Assembly: GCA_964559135.1 (NCBI GenBank)
Contig: CAZLGG010000030.1
Location: 1-39,372, forward strand
Source: DRQF01 sp964559135
GTDB lineage: Bacteria; Planctomycetota; GCA-002687715; DRQF01
Length of the DNA stretch: 39,372 nucleotides
Direction of reading: 5' to 3'
Shown: one piece after another, positions 1 to 8,706 of the stretch
Position numbering within the stretch: the stretch's first letter is position 1
How the letters are laid out: the number at the start of each line of letters is the position of its first letter
Program-made: the position numbers and the translations under genes
The notes under the pieces: generated by a model
The model's database searches: none
What the model was told of the DNA's origin: nothing
Seen by the model: only the letters and a program-made list of their open reading frames with translations

Positions 1-555
1 ATCGGCGCGCTCGAGATGCAGAGCCTGGGGTCGGTGGTGGACATTCTTCTCGAGGAGTCCTCCCTACCTTTGCTGATCGCCCGCCACGATCTCGACGACG
101 CCAAGGCCGCCCTGCGTCATTCCGTCCTGCTCGTAGACTGGTCGCCCCGACTTCAGGGCCCCCCCGCCGCCTGGGCTGCGGCGCTGGCTCGCGGAGGGGG
201 CGAAGTTCTCATGATCGCCGTCCCCGAGCCTGTCGTATTGGAAGGCATCCGACGTCTGCTCGGCGAGGAAGAAGGAAAGCGCTTGACCGATGAACTGGTG
301 TCGCGCGCCGAAGTCCGCCTCTCGGGGAGCCTCGTGGCGACCATGAACAGACTTGCGGAGAAAGAGGGATTCCGCGTCAGCTTTCAGGTCCGCACGGGGT
401 CCACGCTCGTCACCGCCGTCATCGACGAGATGGGGACGACCGAACGCCTCCTCGTCGTCGGGCACGGGGATCAGGACGGGGGGCACGGCCTGCAGCACGC
501 CCGCGAACTGATCCTGGCTTCGCGAGGACCCGTCCTCGCCGTGAGGGTCTCCTGA
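1..555 (+). CDS. Universal stress protein, tandem Usp domains (5' end missing)
   Basis: The reading frame is open from the first base, so the gene starts upstream of the window. The first residues (GSVVDILLEESSLPLLIAR) look like the end of one Usp domain, whose last strand typically reads G-S-V-x(n)-PVLVVR. A second Usp-like domain follows: HSVLLVDWSP as strand 1, a long helical middle, then LLVVGHGDQDGGHG and a closing strand GPVLAVRVS. Two-domain Usp proteins are cytosolic nucleotide-binding stress factors. The second domain has no clean ATP-binding G-x2-G-x9-G-S/T pattern, so nucleotide binding there is doubtful. The ATG at 16 lies inside the first domain and is probably not the true start. 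The next gene, rsmG, begins 2 nt after the stop, so the two are probably cotranscribed. Confidence 0.7.
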   Translation: MGALEMQSLGSVVDILLEESSLPLLIARHDLDDAKAALRHSVLLVDWSPRLQGPPAAWAAALARGGGEVLMIAVPEPVVLEGIRRLLGEEEGKRLTDELVSRAEVRLSGSLVATMNRLAEKEGFRVSFQVRTGSTLVTAVIDEMGTTERLLVVGHGDQDGGHGLQHARELILASRGPVLAVRVS

Positions 556-557
556 CC

Positions 558-1241
558 ATGGCCGGGCCCACCGTGGACATTCCCTTCGACGATTTCGCCT
601 CACGGTTCCTCGCGGCCATGGGACCGTGGCGTCCGGAAGAAGGCGGCATCGAACTCGCCCGGCACGCCTTCGCCGTCGCCAAGAAGAACGAGGTGATGAA
701 TCTCACCCGCATCGTGGAACCGGAGGCGATGGCCGTCAAACACGCTCTGGACTCCTTGGCCGCCCTGCCCATCCTTGTGGGCGCGGACGAAGCTCCGGTC
801 AACAGCGTTCTCGATCTGGGCACGGGCGCCGGATACCCGGGCCTCGCCCTGGCCCTGGCCATGCCTCACCTGTCGGTGACTCTTCTGGACTCCACGAGAA
901 AGAAGGTGGATTTCCTTCAGGAACTGGTCGTGGAACTCGGCGTCTCGGATCGCGTCGAGTGCGTCTGGGCCCGCTTCGAGGACTGGATTCGACCCCATCG
1001 GGGGCATTTCGACATGGTTCTTGCTCGTGCGGTGGGCCCCCTCCATCGGCTGCTCGAGTGGTGCACGCATCGATGGTACGGACCGTTGATTCTGTGGAAG
1101 GGGCCGGCGTTCCTCGACGAACTCGAGGAGGCACGAGCGACCCTCGATAAAAGAAAACTCGACGTGAGTCTGGATCTGCCCTATCTGCTCCCCGACGATC
1201 CCGCGGAGCGGCGTCTCGTCGTCATCGACTGGGAGGACTGA
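558..1241 (+). CDS. rsmG: 16S rRNA (guanine-N7)-methyltransferase RsmG/GidB
   Basis: RsmG methylates N7 of G527 in 16S rRNA using S-adenosylmethionine. The 227-residue protein has the family landmarks in order: NLTRI near residue 50, the AVKHALDSLA segment, SAM-binding motif I DLGTGAGYPGLALA, the acidic strand end LLDSTRKKVDFL, ARFED and VLARAV. The length is normal (about 205-240 residues). Start: ATG at 558, 2 nt after the upstream stop, so translation is probably coupled to the Usp gene. It is not next to mnmG, its common partner. The downstream gene is convergent and only 16 nt away. Confidence 0.92.
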   Translation: MAGPTVDIPFDDFASRFLAAMGPWRPEEGGIELARHAFAVAKKNEVMNLTRIVEPEAMAVKHALDSLAALPILVGADEAPVNSVLDLGTGAGYPGLALALAMPHLSVTLLDSTRKKVDFLQELVVELGVSDRVECVWARFEDWIRPHRGHFDMVLARAVGPLHRLLEWCTHRWYGPLILWKGPAFLDELEEARATLDKRKLDVSLDLPYLLPDDPAERRLVVIDWED

Positions 1242-1245
1242 CGGC

Positions 1246-1259
1246 GAGTCCCTGGACTC
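1246..1259. terminator. Short inverted repeat between convergent rsmG and osmC-like genes
   Basis: A perfect 6-bp inverted repeat (GAGTCC-CT-GGACTC) sits exactly between the two convergent stop codons and overlaps the osmC stop. It could be a small bidirectional terminator stem, but there is no T-run on either side and the 2-nt loop is too tight for a canonical intrinsic terminator. Confidence 0.25.
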
Positions 1260-1692
1260 ACACGGTGACGATCTCCACCTCCAACGCGAGTTCACACTTC
1301 AAACTGCGCGTCACGAGACAGTTCTTTTCGGACATCTCGAGGACGCGGGTCGCTCTCGCCCTGTCCGTACCCTCGGGCACGACGAGGCGAGCTCGCGAAA
1401 CGAGACGCGTGAACTGCAACCCGCCCTCGGTCTTCTCGAGGGTTCCCGCCGTTTCGCATTCGATCTCTTTCCAATCCAACTTCGAGTGTTTGGCCACGCT
1501 GCGAAACGTCAGGAGAAAACAGTCGGCCGCCGCGGCCACGAAGAGCTCCTCCGGCGACCAGAGACCGCCCGGCCCCCCGAATTGGGGCGGCGGGCCGCTC
1601 TTCAAGGGTGGCAGGCCTTCCCCTGTCAGATCCACCAGCTCCTCGCCTGCGACGCGAGCCTTCACTTCATAGGTGTGAGGGAGCGGTTCCAT
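1258..1692 (-). CDS. OsmC/Ohr-family peroxiredoxin-like protein
   Basis: Members of this family reduce organic hydroperoxides with two cysteines in a dimeric fold. The 144-residue product has the usual OsmC length. The first conserved cysteine lies in SPEELFVAAAADCFLLTF and the second in SEKNCLVTRSL, matching the peroxidatic and resolving positions. Glycine-rich GPPPQFGGPGGLWSPEE precedes the first, as is typical. The start is set at 1692 because GGAGGAA (complement of 1699-1705) lies 6 nt upstream. The frame stays open much further upstream but the extra sequence is low-complexity and has no family resemblance. It may act with the neighbouring Usp protein in stress defence, though they are on opposite strands. 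Confidence 0.85.
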   Translation of the reverse strand: MEPLPHTYEVKARVAGEELVDLTGEGLPPLKSGPPPQFGGPGGLWSPEELFVAAAADCFLLTFRSVAKHSKLDWKEIECETAGTLEKTEGGLQFTRLVSRARLVVPEGTDRARATRVLEMSEKNCLVTRSLKCELALEVEIVTV

Positions 1693-1831
1693 TCGGCGTT
1701 CCTCCAATCGAGACATGTTGCTTCGAAAACCATCGCTCCGCGAACCTCGAGAGCCCCGTGAATCATCGCGGTTCTCCAGTCTACTCACCTCCCGCGCTTG
1801 CCCGTATCCCGGACTTGGGATAGGACCGAAC

Positions 1832-2947
1832 ATGGAAACGGCCGCCGATCTCTCCCAGCCCCGGATCTGGCTCGTCCTCGGAGACAAGCTCGGCGACAAC
1901 GCACAAGTCCGTCGCGTGGCCGAAGCCCTCGGCCGCCCGTTCGAGGAAAAACGCCTCGTCTTCCTCCCCCCCTTCCGCCAGGGGAAGCCGGCGTTTCGGC
2001 CTTCGCTCGACCACATCGATCGGGAGAAATCCGACGCCTTGGCGCCCCCCTGGCCGGACCTGATCCTGACTTCCGGCAGCCGGCCGTCGATGGCGGCTCT
2101 TTGGGTCAAGCAACGATCCGGAGGCACGACGCGACTGGCCATCATCGGGCGCCCCAAGAGGATGCTGAATCGGTTCGACCTGGCCGTCGTGCCGTCTCAA
2201 TACGTCATGCCCACCTCGCCCCGGATCCTTCCCTTGGACTTTCCGCTGATGGAAGTGGACCGCGACCGTCTCGAAGCCGCCCGCGCGTCCTGGGCGGACC
2301 GACTGAATCGGATGCCGAGGCCGTTGACGGCCGTGTTGGTGGGCGGCCCCACCCAACCCTTCCGCATGGACCGTGACGTGGCGGAGGATCTCGGACGGCG
2401 GCTCACGGAACTCGTCACCCGGGACGGGGGCAGCCTCTACATCACCACCAGCCGCCGGACGCCGCCGGAGGTCGTCGGCGCCCTCGGTGCCCACATGCCA
2501 TCCCGGTCCGAGTTGTTCGTGTGGGGACCGGATGCCGACGACAACCCCTATCTCGGTCTCCTCGCCCACGCCGACCGCTTCGTGGTGACCGGCGACAGCG
2601 TCTCCATGCTGGTCGAGGTGGCGCGCCTTGGCCGTCCTCTCGCCATCTACGAACTCCCAGTCCGACCCGGTTCCTGGAAACGTCGTCTTGCCACGGGACT
2701 TCAAGAAGAGCCGTGGCGGAGCATCTCGTCGTTTTTTCGCAGATTCTGCAACCTCGACCTCTTGGGCTTTCCCCGAGATATCACCAGGATCCACAAGAAG
2801 CTCGAAAGCCGCGGCTCCGCGGTCGCATTCGGGAAACCGTTTCCCGCCGCCGGAGTGGGCCTCGACGACGAGCTACAGGCCGTGGTTGACCGGGTGCGAG
2901 AACTCCTCGCCCCGGACGGGCACGCCCAACAGGAGAAATCATCGTGA
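1832..2947 (+). CDS. ELM1/DUF1022-family protein (paralogue A)
   Basis: A 371-residue protein of the ELM1 (mitochondrial fission protein ELM1-like, DUF1022) family. Visible landmarks: WLVLGDKLGDNAQVRRVAEALG at the N-terminus, PDLILTSGSRPSM, VLVGGPTQPF, SLYITTSRRTPPEV, NPYLGLLAHADRFVVTGDSVSML and a C-terminal ELPVRPG. The fold of the family resembles GT-B glycosyltransferases. The bacterial function is not established, but these genes commonly sit with envelope glycan genes, as here. The ATG at 1832 directly precedes the conserved core; the frame is open upstream to 1715 without family-like sequence. The stop overlaps the GTG of the sulfotransferase gene by 4 nt. A divergent paralogue lies at 9546-10679. 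Confidence 0.8.
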   Translation: METAADLSQPRIWLVLGDKLGDNAQVRRVAEALGRPFEEKRLVFLPPFRQGKPAFRPSLDHIDREKSDALAPPWPDLILTSGSRPSMAALWVKQRSGGTTRLAIIGRPKRMLNRFDLAVVPSQYVMPTSPRILPLDFPLMEVDRDRLEAARASWADRLNRMPRPLTAVLVGGPTQPFRMDRDVAEDLGRRLTELVTRDGGSLYITTSRRTPPEVVGALGAHMPSRSELFVWGPDADDNPYLGLLAHADRFVVTGDSVSMLVEVARLGRPLAIYELPVRPGSWKRRLATGLQEEPWRSISSFFRRFCNLDLLGFPRDITRIHKKLESRGSAVAFGKPFPAAGVGLDDELQAVVDRVRELLAPDGHAQQEKSS

Positions 2948-3885
2948 GAAGCGTCCTGCACGTCATCGGTCGAAAGCTGGTCTGGATCGCCACGTTCTTT
3001 CTACCTCGTTCCGCCCGCATCGCCCGTGAGCGCCGCCTCCGCGGTCGCGAAGAAGCTCGTAAGCTGAAGCATGCCGACGGAGTGATCGCCTCCTATGGGA
3101 AGAGCGGGCGCCCCTCGCTGAGAGTGTTTGTCTTTCGCTTCTATCAGGTGCGCTACAAGCTGCCGGACAGCCTGCTCATGGGCTTCGACAACTTCCACCG
3201 CAAGAATCCGGCGACGCCGAAGCTGCTCTTCACCCACGACAACTACCTGAGGGACTACACGGGCAACCGGGGAAGCAAGGTCGACTACAAAGGGCTGCCC
3301 GTCGTCTTCCTCGCACGCCATCCCGCGGACACGGCGGTGTCCCAGTTTTTCCAGTGGAAGTTTCGCATGAAGCCCCACAAGCGCCTCATCAACGACTACC
3401 CCAAGGATTTGGAGATGCCCATCTTCGACTTCGTGATGAGCAAGGAGGCGGGAATCCCGAAGGTCATTGACTACCTGAACGGCTGGGCCGAGGCGAAACC
3501 CCTGCTCGGAGAACGACTCCACATCGTTCGCTACGAGGACCTGCGACAATTCACCGCGGAGGCTTTGGGGGGCGTCCTCACCCACCTCGGGGCCGATCCT
3601 TCGGCGGAGGATTTGGCCGAAGCCGTGGATTTCGCCTCCTTCGAAAACATGCGCAAGATGGAGGCATCCAAGAGCTTCCGCGGAGCGGGGAGCCGCATGA
3701 AGGCCAAAGACAAGAGCAACCCCAATTCGTTCAAGGTGCGCCGCGGCAAGGTGGGAGGGTTTCGCGACTACTTCGACGACGACCAGGTGAAGGAGATCGA
3801 AGCGTTCATCGACGTTCACCTGAATCCCGTCTTCGGGTATACCCATGTAGCAGAAAAAGAGGACAGCGCCACCCACGAAGCCTAG
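2944..3885 (+). CDS. Sulfotransferase-family protein
   Basis: Predicted PAPS-dependent sulfotransferase (Sulfotransfer_1-like), 313 residues. The 5'-phosphosulfate loop is YGKSG (about residues 51-55). The 3'-phosphate site is FLARHPADTAVSQFF (about 124-138) with the expected R-x3-D-x3-S pattern. A C-terminal RRGKVGGFRDYF (about 268-279) corresponds to the R-K-G-x2-G-D-W motif. Start is GTG at 2944, overlapping the previous stop (GTGA). A short hydrophobic N-terminal stretch may associate with the membrane. The substrate is unknown; the flanking glycosyltransferases suggest a surface glycan or glycolipid. PAPS could come from the bifunctional ATP sulfurylase/APS kinase encoded at 17849-19618. 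Confidence 0.82.
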   Translation: MRSVLHVIGRKLVWIATFFLPRSARIARERRLRGREEARKLKHADGVIASYGKSGRPSLRVFVFRFYQVRYKLPDSLLMGFDNFHRKNPATPKLLFTHDNYLRDYTGNRGSKVDYKGLPVVFLARHPADTAVSQFFQWKFRMKPHKRLINDYPKDLEMPIFDFVMSKEAGIPKVIDYLNGWAEAKPLLGERLHIVRYEDLRQFTAEALGGVLTHLGADPSAEDLAEAVDFASFENMRKMEASKSFRGAGSRMKAKDKSNPNSFKVRRGKVGGFRDYFDDDQVKEIEAFIDVHLNPVFGYTHVAEKEDSATHEA

Positions 3886-3904
3886 TCCAAGAAGGGGGAT
3901 TTCC

Positions 3905-4834
3905 ATGAAGCCCTGCGTCTTCGTCCACACGAATCACAAGCAGAACATCGGCGCGAAAGTCGCCGTCCATTCGTTTCGGCGCTACTCCCGAAACAACGAG
4001 AAGTTCGATGTGAAGGTCATCCACACCGAGGACCACGCGTTCATTCGCGAGAAGGACGGCCAGACCTACCTCCGGGACGGCGTCAAACGAATCTGGCTGT
4101 ATGACGACCTGCAGTCCTTCACGCCCTTGCGCTTCATGCCCCCCGAGCTCATGGGCTACGAGGGTCGCGCGGTCGTCGTCGATCCCGACGTGTTTGCCGT
4201 CGGTGACGTCTGGGAACTCTTGTCCAGGGACATGCAGGGCAAGGCGGTCATCTCCCGATTCCGGTCCGGTCCCAAGGGCTACATCGACAAGTGTCGCGCC
4301 AGTTCGGTGATGCTTCTCGACTGCGCCAAACTGAAACACTGGCGCGTCGAGGAACAGTTCCGCGCCATGTTCGAGTTCAAGCGAGACTACATGCCCTGGA
4401 TCTGCCTCAAGCTCGAGGACCCGGCGACTCTGGGCCTCTTCGAGGACGAGTGGAACGACTTCGACCGGCTCACCGAGAAGACGAAGCTGTTGCACACGAC
4501 GCGTCGGATGACGCAGCCGTGGAAGACGGGACTCCCCATCGATTGGAGACCGGCCGAGCGGTTCCGACTCTTCCCGCCGGTCGCTTGGCTCATGCGAGCT
4601 CGGCGTCACCTCTTCGGAGAGTACGGTCTCCTTGGGAAGTACCGCCCCCATCCCGACCCCAACCAACAAAACCTCTTCTTCGGGCTGCTCAAGGAGTGTC
4701 TCGATGCGGGCACGGTCACGGAGTCCGAATTGAGAAACGAGATGGCGCGAAACCATGTCCGCCATGACGCGTTCCAGGTCTTGAAACAGACACCGGCGTT
4801 GCCTTCCCAAGAGTCGATGGCTGCCCAAGCCTGA
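3905..4834 (+). CDS. Glycosyltransferase-like protein with DPD motif, copy 1
   Basis: A 309-residue protein resembling GT-A-fold, GT8-like enzymes. It opens with a nucleotide-sugar-type strand (CVFVHTNHKQNIGAKVAVHSFRR, shortened here to its core), continues with TEDHAFI, and has a D-x-D equivalent VVVDPDVFAVG (DPD at about 93-95) after a hydrophobic strand. WNDFDRLTEKTKLLHTT and a TQPWKTGLP segment resemble the H-(x)-G/K-P-W region of GT8 enzymes. Strong ribosome-binding site AGGGGGA lies just before the ATG. It is followed by a paralogue at 4950. Donor and acceptor are unknown. Predicted cytoplasmic, acting in the surface-glycan cluster. Confidence 0.72.
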   Translation: MKPCVFVHTNHKQNIGAKVAVHSFRRYSRNNEKFDVKVIHTEDHAFIREKDGQTYLRDGVKRIWLYDDLQSFTPLRFMPPELMGYEGRAVVVDPDVFAVGDVWELLSRDMQGKAVISRFRSGPKGYIDKCRASSVMLLDCAKLKHWRVEEQFRAMFEFKRDYMPWICLKLEDPATLGLFEDEWNDFDRLTEKTKLLHTTRRMTQPWKTGLPIDWRPAERFRLFPPVAWLMRARRHLFGEYGLLGKYRPHPDPNQQNLFFGLLKECLDAGTVTESELRNEMARNHVRHDAFQVLKQTPALPSQESMAAQA

Positions 4835-4949
4835 ATCCCCCGGCGGCCCGCACGGGATGAGGTCTCGCCCCCCCGTACCGGCGTTGAAGACGAGGGCGAT
4901 GTTCGGCAACCTGGGTGTGGAGACCGGCTCTACCCATGAGGAGGCCGCT

Positions 4950-5858
4950 ATGAATGATCGACCCTGTGTGTTCATTCACACGAATCATCGCCAGATCGTC
5001 GGTGCCATCGTCGCCGAGTATTCCTTTCGTCGTAACTCCCGTCATGCCGACGCGTTCGACGTGCGTATCATCTCGACCGAGGACTACCCATTCCTGAAAG
5101 CGCGAGAGGGGCAGACCTATCTCCGCGAGGGGCGGCAGGTCCGGTGGGAGTACGAAAACCTGCAGTCCTTTACGCCGCTCCGATTCATGCCGCCGGAACT
5201 CATGGGTTATGAGGGCCGCGCGCTCGTCGTGGATCCGGACGTCTTTGCGGTGGGTGAGTGTTGGGAGCTTCTGAATCGCGATCTCGGCGATGCCGCCATC
5301 GGCGCCCGCAAGCGCACGGGGAACAAGGGTCGCATGGGCTGCTGGGCGAGTTCGGTCATGGCTCTCGACTGCGCCCGCCTCACCCACTGGAAGTGCGAGG
5401 AGAACTTCGACGAACTCTTCGACGGAAGGCGGGACTACATGGACTGGATCTGTCTGAGGCTCGAACCCGAAGGGAGCATCCAACTCATCGGTGACCGCTG
5501 GAACGACTTCGACCGTCTGACCCCGGAAACGCGGCTCATCCACAACACCCATCGGGCGACACAGCCTTGGAAGACAGGACTGCCGCGCGATTTCAACTTC
5601 GCCAGCAAACGGGTCGACCTTCGCCGCCCGGGAACCTGGCTCCGCCCCTTGGTTCGCCTCAAGCGGGCCTTTGGACCGGCGGTGTACCTCCCCCATCCCG
5701 ATCCGGCGCAGGAGAAGTTCTTCTTCGGACTCCTGAAGGAATGTGTGGAGCAGAAACTCATCACCGAAGACATGCTTCGCCACGAAATCGCCGAGGAGCA
5801 TGTCCGCGCCGACGCTTTCGAAGTCCTGGATCGAACTCCAACCCTGGCGGCGCAATGA
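4950..5858 (+). CDS. Glycosyltransferase-like protein with DPD motif, copy 2
   Basis: A 302-residue tandem paralogue of the preceding gene. It shares the opening CVFIHTNHRQ, SFRR, LQSFTPLRFMPPELMGYEGR, VVDPDVFAVG (DPD at about 95-97), WNDFDRLTPETRLIHNT and TQPWKTGLP, and the C-terminal LPHPDPAQEKFFFGLLKEC. Differences concentrate in the middle and the region after TQPWKTGLP, where acceptor specificity could lie. Start chosen at 4950 because GAGGAGG (4938-4944) is 5 nt upstream; upstream in-frame sequence is not conserved with copy 1. The exporter gene begins 13 nt downstream, so the pair is probably cotranscribed with it. Confidence 0.72.
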   Translation: MNDRPCVFIHTNHRQIVGAIVAEYSFRRNSRHADAFDVRIISTEDYPFLKAREGQTYLREGRQVRWEYENLQSFTPLRFMPPELMGYEGRALVVDPDVFAVGECWELLNRDLGDAAIGARKRTGNKGRMGCWASSVMALDCARLTHWKCEENFDELFDGRRDYMDWICLRLEPEGSIQLIGDRWNDFDRLTPETRLIHNTHRATQPWKTGLPRDFNFASKRVDLRRPGTWLRPLVRLKRAFGPAVYLPHPDPAQEKFFFGLLKECVEQKLITEDMLRHEIAEEHVRADAFEVLDRTPTLAAQ

Positions 5859-5871
5859 GACGGCACTCCGT

Positions 5872-7590
5872 ATGACGGTCCTCAGGCTCTTCGCGCGCAG
5901 GTATCCCTATCGCAGCCTGGTGGCGGTCCTGGCCCTCGTTCTCTCCGGAGTCCTCGAGGGCCTGAGCGTGACAGCCATCCTCCCGGCCCTGCAGAACATG
6001 ATGCACGCCGAGAGTTCGGACAGCAGCGCCGCTCGGTTCATGGGAAGGGTTCTGGATGCGCTTCACCTGTCCCCCACGCTGGGAACGCTGCTCGTCCTGG
6101 TCTTCGTGGGGCTCCTCTTCAGAAGCGCTCTTCTGCTCCTCGCGCAAAGGCAGGTCGGCTTCACCGTGGCGCGCGTCGCCACGGATCTTCGCCTGGAGCT
6201 GCTTCGCTCGCTCCTGACGGCGCGCTGGGAGTACTTCGTTCGGCAACCCGTGGGCCGGCTCGCCAACGCCATGTCGATTCAGGCGACCCAGTCGGCGAAG
6301 GCCTACCTCCACGGCGCGAATCTGACGGCGGCAGGAGTTCGGATATTGGCCTACGCCGCCGTGGCAGCCTTCATCGATTGGAAGATCACCCTCGCCTATC
6401 TGGCCGGAGCGTTCGTGGCTCTCCTGACTCTCCAGTCGCTCGTCCAGGCAGCCAGGCGCGCGGGAAAAAGGAAGACCGCCGTCCTCATGTCGCTCCTGGC
6501 GGGCATCACCGACGTGATCCTGGCCATCAAGCCGCTCAAGGCCATGGAGCGACAGGAGCACGCCGATCTGTTTCTTCGGGAACACACGGACGAACTGAAC
6601 TCCGCACTCAAGCAGGAGGTCATGAGCAAGGAGGCCCTCAAAGCGCTGCAGCTACCGATCTTCGCGGGCCTTGTCGGCTTGGGCGTCTGGGTGGGCGTGG
6701 AGATCTGGAATCTCGAATTGGCGAAGATGACGATGCTTCTCCTCGTGATCTCGCGCATCCTGGTGAACCTGGGCAAGGCTCAAACCTTCTACCAAAACCT
6801 GGTCACCAGCGAAGCGGCCTTCACGGCGCTGCACGAAATCGTAGCCCAAGCCGAATCGCAGGAGGAGACCCATGAGGGAAACCGCCCCCCCACATTCGAC
6901 AAGGAACTCCGGTTCGCGGATGTGGGCTTCTCCTACGACGATCGCAAGATCCTGGACGGCCTCGACCTCGTCATTCCCCAGGGAAGTTTTGCCACGTTGG
7001 TGGGATTCTCCGGCGCGGGCAAGACGACGATCCTCGATCTCATCACGGGGCTCCTCCGGCCCACCCACGGGAGCATCCTCGTGGACGGCGTTCCGCTCTC
7101 GGATCTGAATGTCAAGCGCTGGAGGCGCATGATCGGATACGTCCCCCAGGAAAACCTCCTTCTCCACGACAGCATCCTTCAGAATCTCACCCTCGGCGAT
7201 CCGACGCTCACCGAGGACGATGCCATCGAGGCCCTGAAGGGCGCCGGCGCCTGGGAGTTCGTGCAGAGTCAAACCGAGGGTCTGCAAACGTCCGTCGGCG
7301 AGCGAGGCGCCCGCCTGTCGGGAGGCCAGCGACAGCGCATCATGATCGCTCGCGCCCTGATCCATCGCCCGAAGCTTCTTCTCCTCGACGAAGCCACGAG
7401 TGCGCTCGACCCGGAGACCGAGAAAGACGTGGCCCGCACTCTCGCGTCCTTCCGAGGACAGATCACGATCCTCGCCATCACCCATCGCCCAGCCCTCGTC
7501 GATGTCGCCGACCAGGTCATCCGCCTCTCCGCGCCCGGGGACGATGAAGCGACCGAGGGCCGTGGAGACTCCGCCGTTCCGAACGCATGA
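5872..7590 (+). CDS. ABC exporter, fused membrane and ATPase domains (MsbA-like)
   Basis: A 572-residue half-transporter. The N-terminal about 320 residues hold several hydrophobic segments of a type-1 exporter domain. The ATPase domain has Walker A GFSGAGKTT (about residue 377), Q-loop YVPQEN, signature LSGGQRQRIMIARAL (about 481), Walker B LLLLDEATSALD (about 500) and the H-loop ITHRP. Length and order match MsbA/lipid A or O-antigen/glycolipid exporters, which work as homodimers in the inner membrane. The ATG at 5872 follows the glycosyltransferase stop by 13 nt; longer in-frame starts inside the previous gene are unlikely. Context suggests export of the glycan or glycolipid built by the flanking enzymes. 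Confidence 0.88.
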   Translation: MTVLRLFARRYPYRSLVAVLALVLSGVLEGLSVTAILPALQNMMHAESSDSSAARFMGRVLDALHLSPTLGTLLVLVFVGLLFRSALLLLAQRQVGFTVARVATDLRLELLRSLLTARWEYFVRQPVGRLANAMSIQATQSAKAYLHGANLTAAGVRILAYAAVAAFIDWKITLAYLAGAFVALLTLQSLVQAARRAGKRKTAVLMSLLAGITDVILAIKPLKAMERQEHADLFLREHTDELNSALKQEVMSKEALKALQLPIFAGLVGLGVWVGVEIWNLELAKMTMLLLVISRILVNLGKAQTFYQNLVTSEAAFTALHEIVAQAESQEETHEGNRPPTFDKELRFADVGFSYDDRKILDGLDLVIPQGSFATLVGFSGAGKTTILDLITGLLRPTHGSILVDGVPLSDLNVKRWRRMIGYVPQENLLLHDSILQNLTLGDPTLTEDDAIEALKGAGAWEFVQSQTEGLQTSVGERGARLSGGQRQRIMIARALIHRPKLLLLDEATSALDPETEKDVARTLASFRGQITILAITHRPALVDVADQVIRLSAPGDDEATEGRGDSAVPNA

Positions 7591-7619
7591 AGAGATCCGC
7601 TCGGCGTCCGGCGACGGGC

Positions 7620-8561
7620 TCAGGCCTTCCGGGACAACACGGCCGCGGTCTTGAGGAAGGATTCCTGGGGATAGTCGTCGGTCGCCCAAATCGGCCGCAG
7701 ACCGAAGGCGGCGAGTTCGTCGATCGCACCCCGGAAGTAGTCCCTGCGAAAGACATTCCAGCGCGGCCAGCCTTCGGCATTGACGTCACGGAAGGGTTCG
7801 ATGTTGAAGGCGTGCGCCGCCGTCACCCGAGCCATTTCATTCAACACTTTTTGGCGAATCCGCTCCATCTGCTCCAGGGCGAGGACCGTATAGACGAGAT
7901 CGAACTCACCGTCCGCGAACGGTAGCTCTGCCGCGCTCCCACGGTGAAAGTGAATGCGTCGGTGGGCGGCGGGATCGACCGGCGGCTCGGGCGCGAATTT
8001 CTGCAGGAAAAGCGGCAGCGTCTCATGATCCCTCTGGAGTCTCTTGGCGGCCTCGTAGCCCACGGAGGTCAGTTCCAAGCCGTGGAATTCCACGTTGGGG
8101 AATCGCCCGGCGGCCAGGAGCAGATTGATTCCGTTACCGCACCCGATCTCGAGGATGCGCCGAGGCTTCACCGCATCGATGACGGCCGCCAACATGACCT
8201 GACGGAACCGGGTGGCTCCCACCGTCGCCGCCAGCAAGAGTTCGCCTTGCCACTCCCAAGGGCTCAGACGATCCGGCTTCCTGTCCAAGTCGTAGCGTGC
8301 GTACGTGTCCCCGCCCCAAACCTGATCGTACTCCTCGAGGATCTCGCTCTCTCGCCTCTGTCCGGAGGGTAACCATCGCGTGATCAGGCGGCGGGCGCCC
8401 TTGATGACGATCTTCTTCTTGCGTCGCTTCATGTGAGCGCGCCATTCGGGGTCATCGACGTGGGCGCGCCGCCCGACGAACGGCTCGAAAGCCCGGACGA
8501 CGTCGTCGCTGCACAAGGGAAGACGGATTTCGCTCAACGGCTCAAATTTTCTCACGGTCAC
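7620..8561 (-). CDS. SAM-dependent class I methyltransferase
   Basis: A predicted methyltransferase of about 313 residues. Motif I is ILEIGCGNGINLLLA, the acidic end of strand 2 is FHGLELT, motif II lies in FADGEFDLVYTVLALEQM and motif III-like VLNEMARV follows. The C-terminus (WPRWNVFRRDYFRGAIDELAAFGL) resembles methyltransferases of surface-polysaccharide clusters. The start is uncertain: GTG at 8561 or 8555 gives a native-looking N-terminus but lacks a Shine-Dalgarno. A GTG at 8618 abuts a strong AAGGAG with no spacing and adds unlikely residues, and ATG at 8430 would drop about 43 residues. Convergent with the exporter gene. Substrate unknown. Confidence 0.75.
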   Translation of the reverse strand: MTVRKFEPLSEIRLPLCSDDVVRAFEPFVGRRAHVDDPEWRAHMKRRKKKIVIKGARRLITRWLPSGQRRESEILEEYDQVWGGDTYARYDLDRKPDRLSPWEWQGELLLAATVGATRFRQVMLAAVIDAVKPRRILEIGCGNGINLLLAAGRFPNVEFHGLELTSVGYEAAKRLQRDHETLPLFLQKFAPEPPVDPAAHRRIHFHRGSAAELPFADGEFDLVYTVLALEQMERIRQKVLNEMARVTAAHAFNIEPFRDVNAEGWPRWNVFRRDYFRGAIDELAAFGLRPIWATDDYPQESFLKTAAVLSRKA

Positions 8562-8706
8562 TGATAACGATTGGTGGCCGCCGTCGAAAGCGCGGCGATC
8601 ATCGTGAAAGGGGGGCACCTCCTTCCGGGCTACCCGATCGATAGCGGAGCGGCCAAGCCGAGGATGGGGTTCGCCGGACCTATCCCACCTGCCCGCTCGT
8701 CACGGC

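Noticed and set aside
1258..2157. N-terminally extended OsmC protein of 299 residues
   Set aside because: The extension overlaps the divergent ELM1 gene and lacks family sequence; a strong GGAGGAA site fixes the start at 1692.
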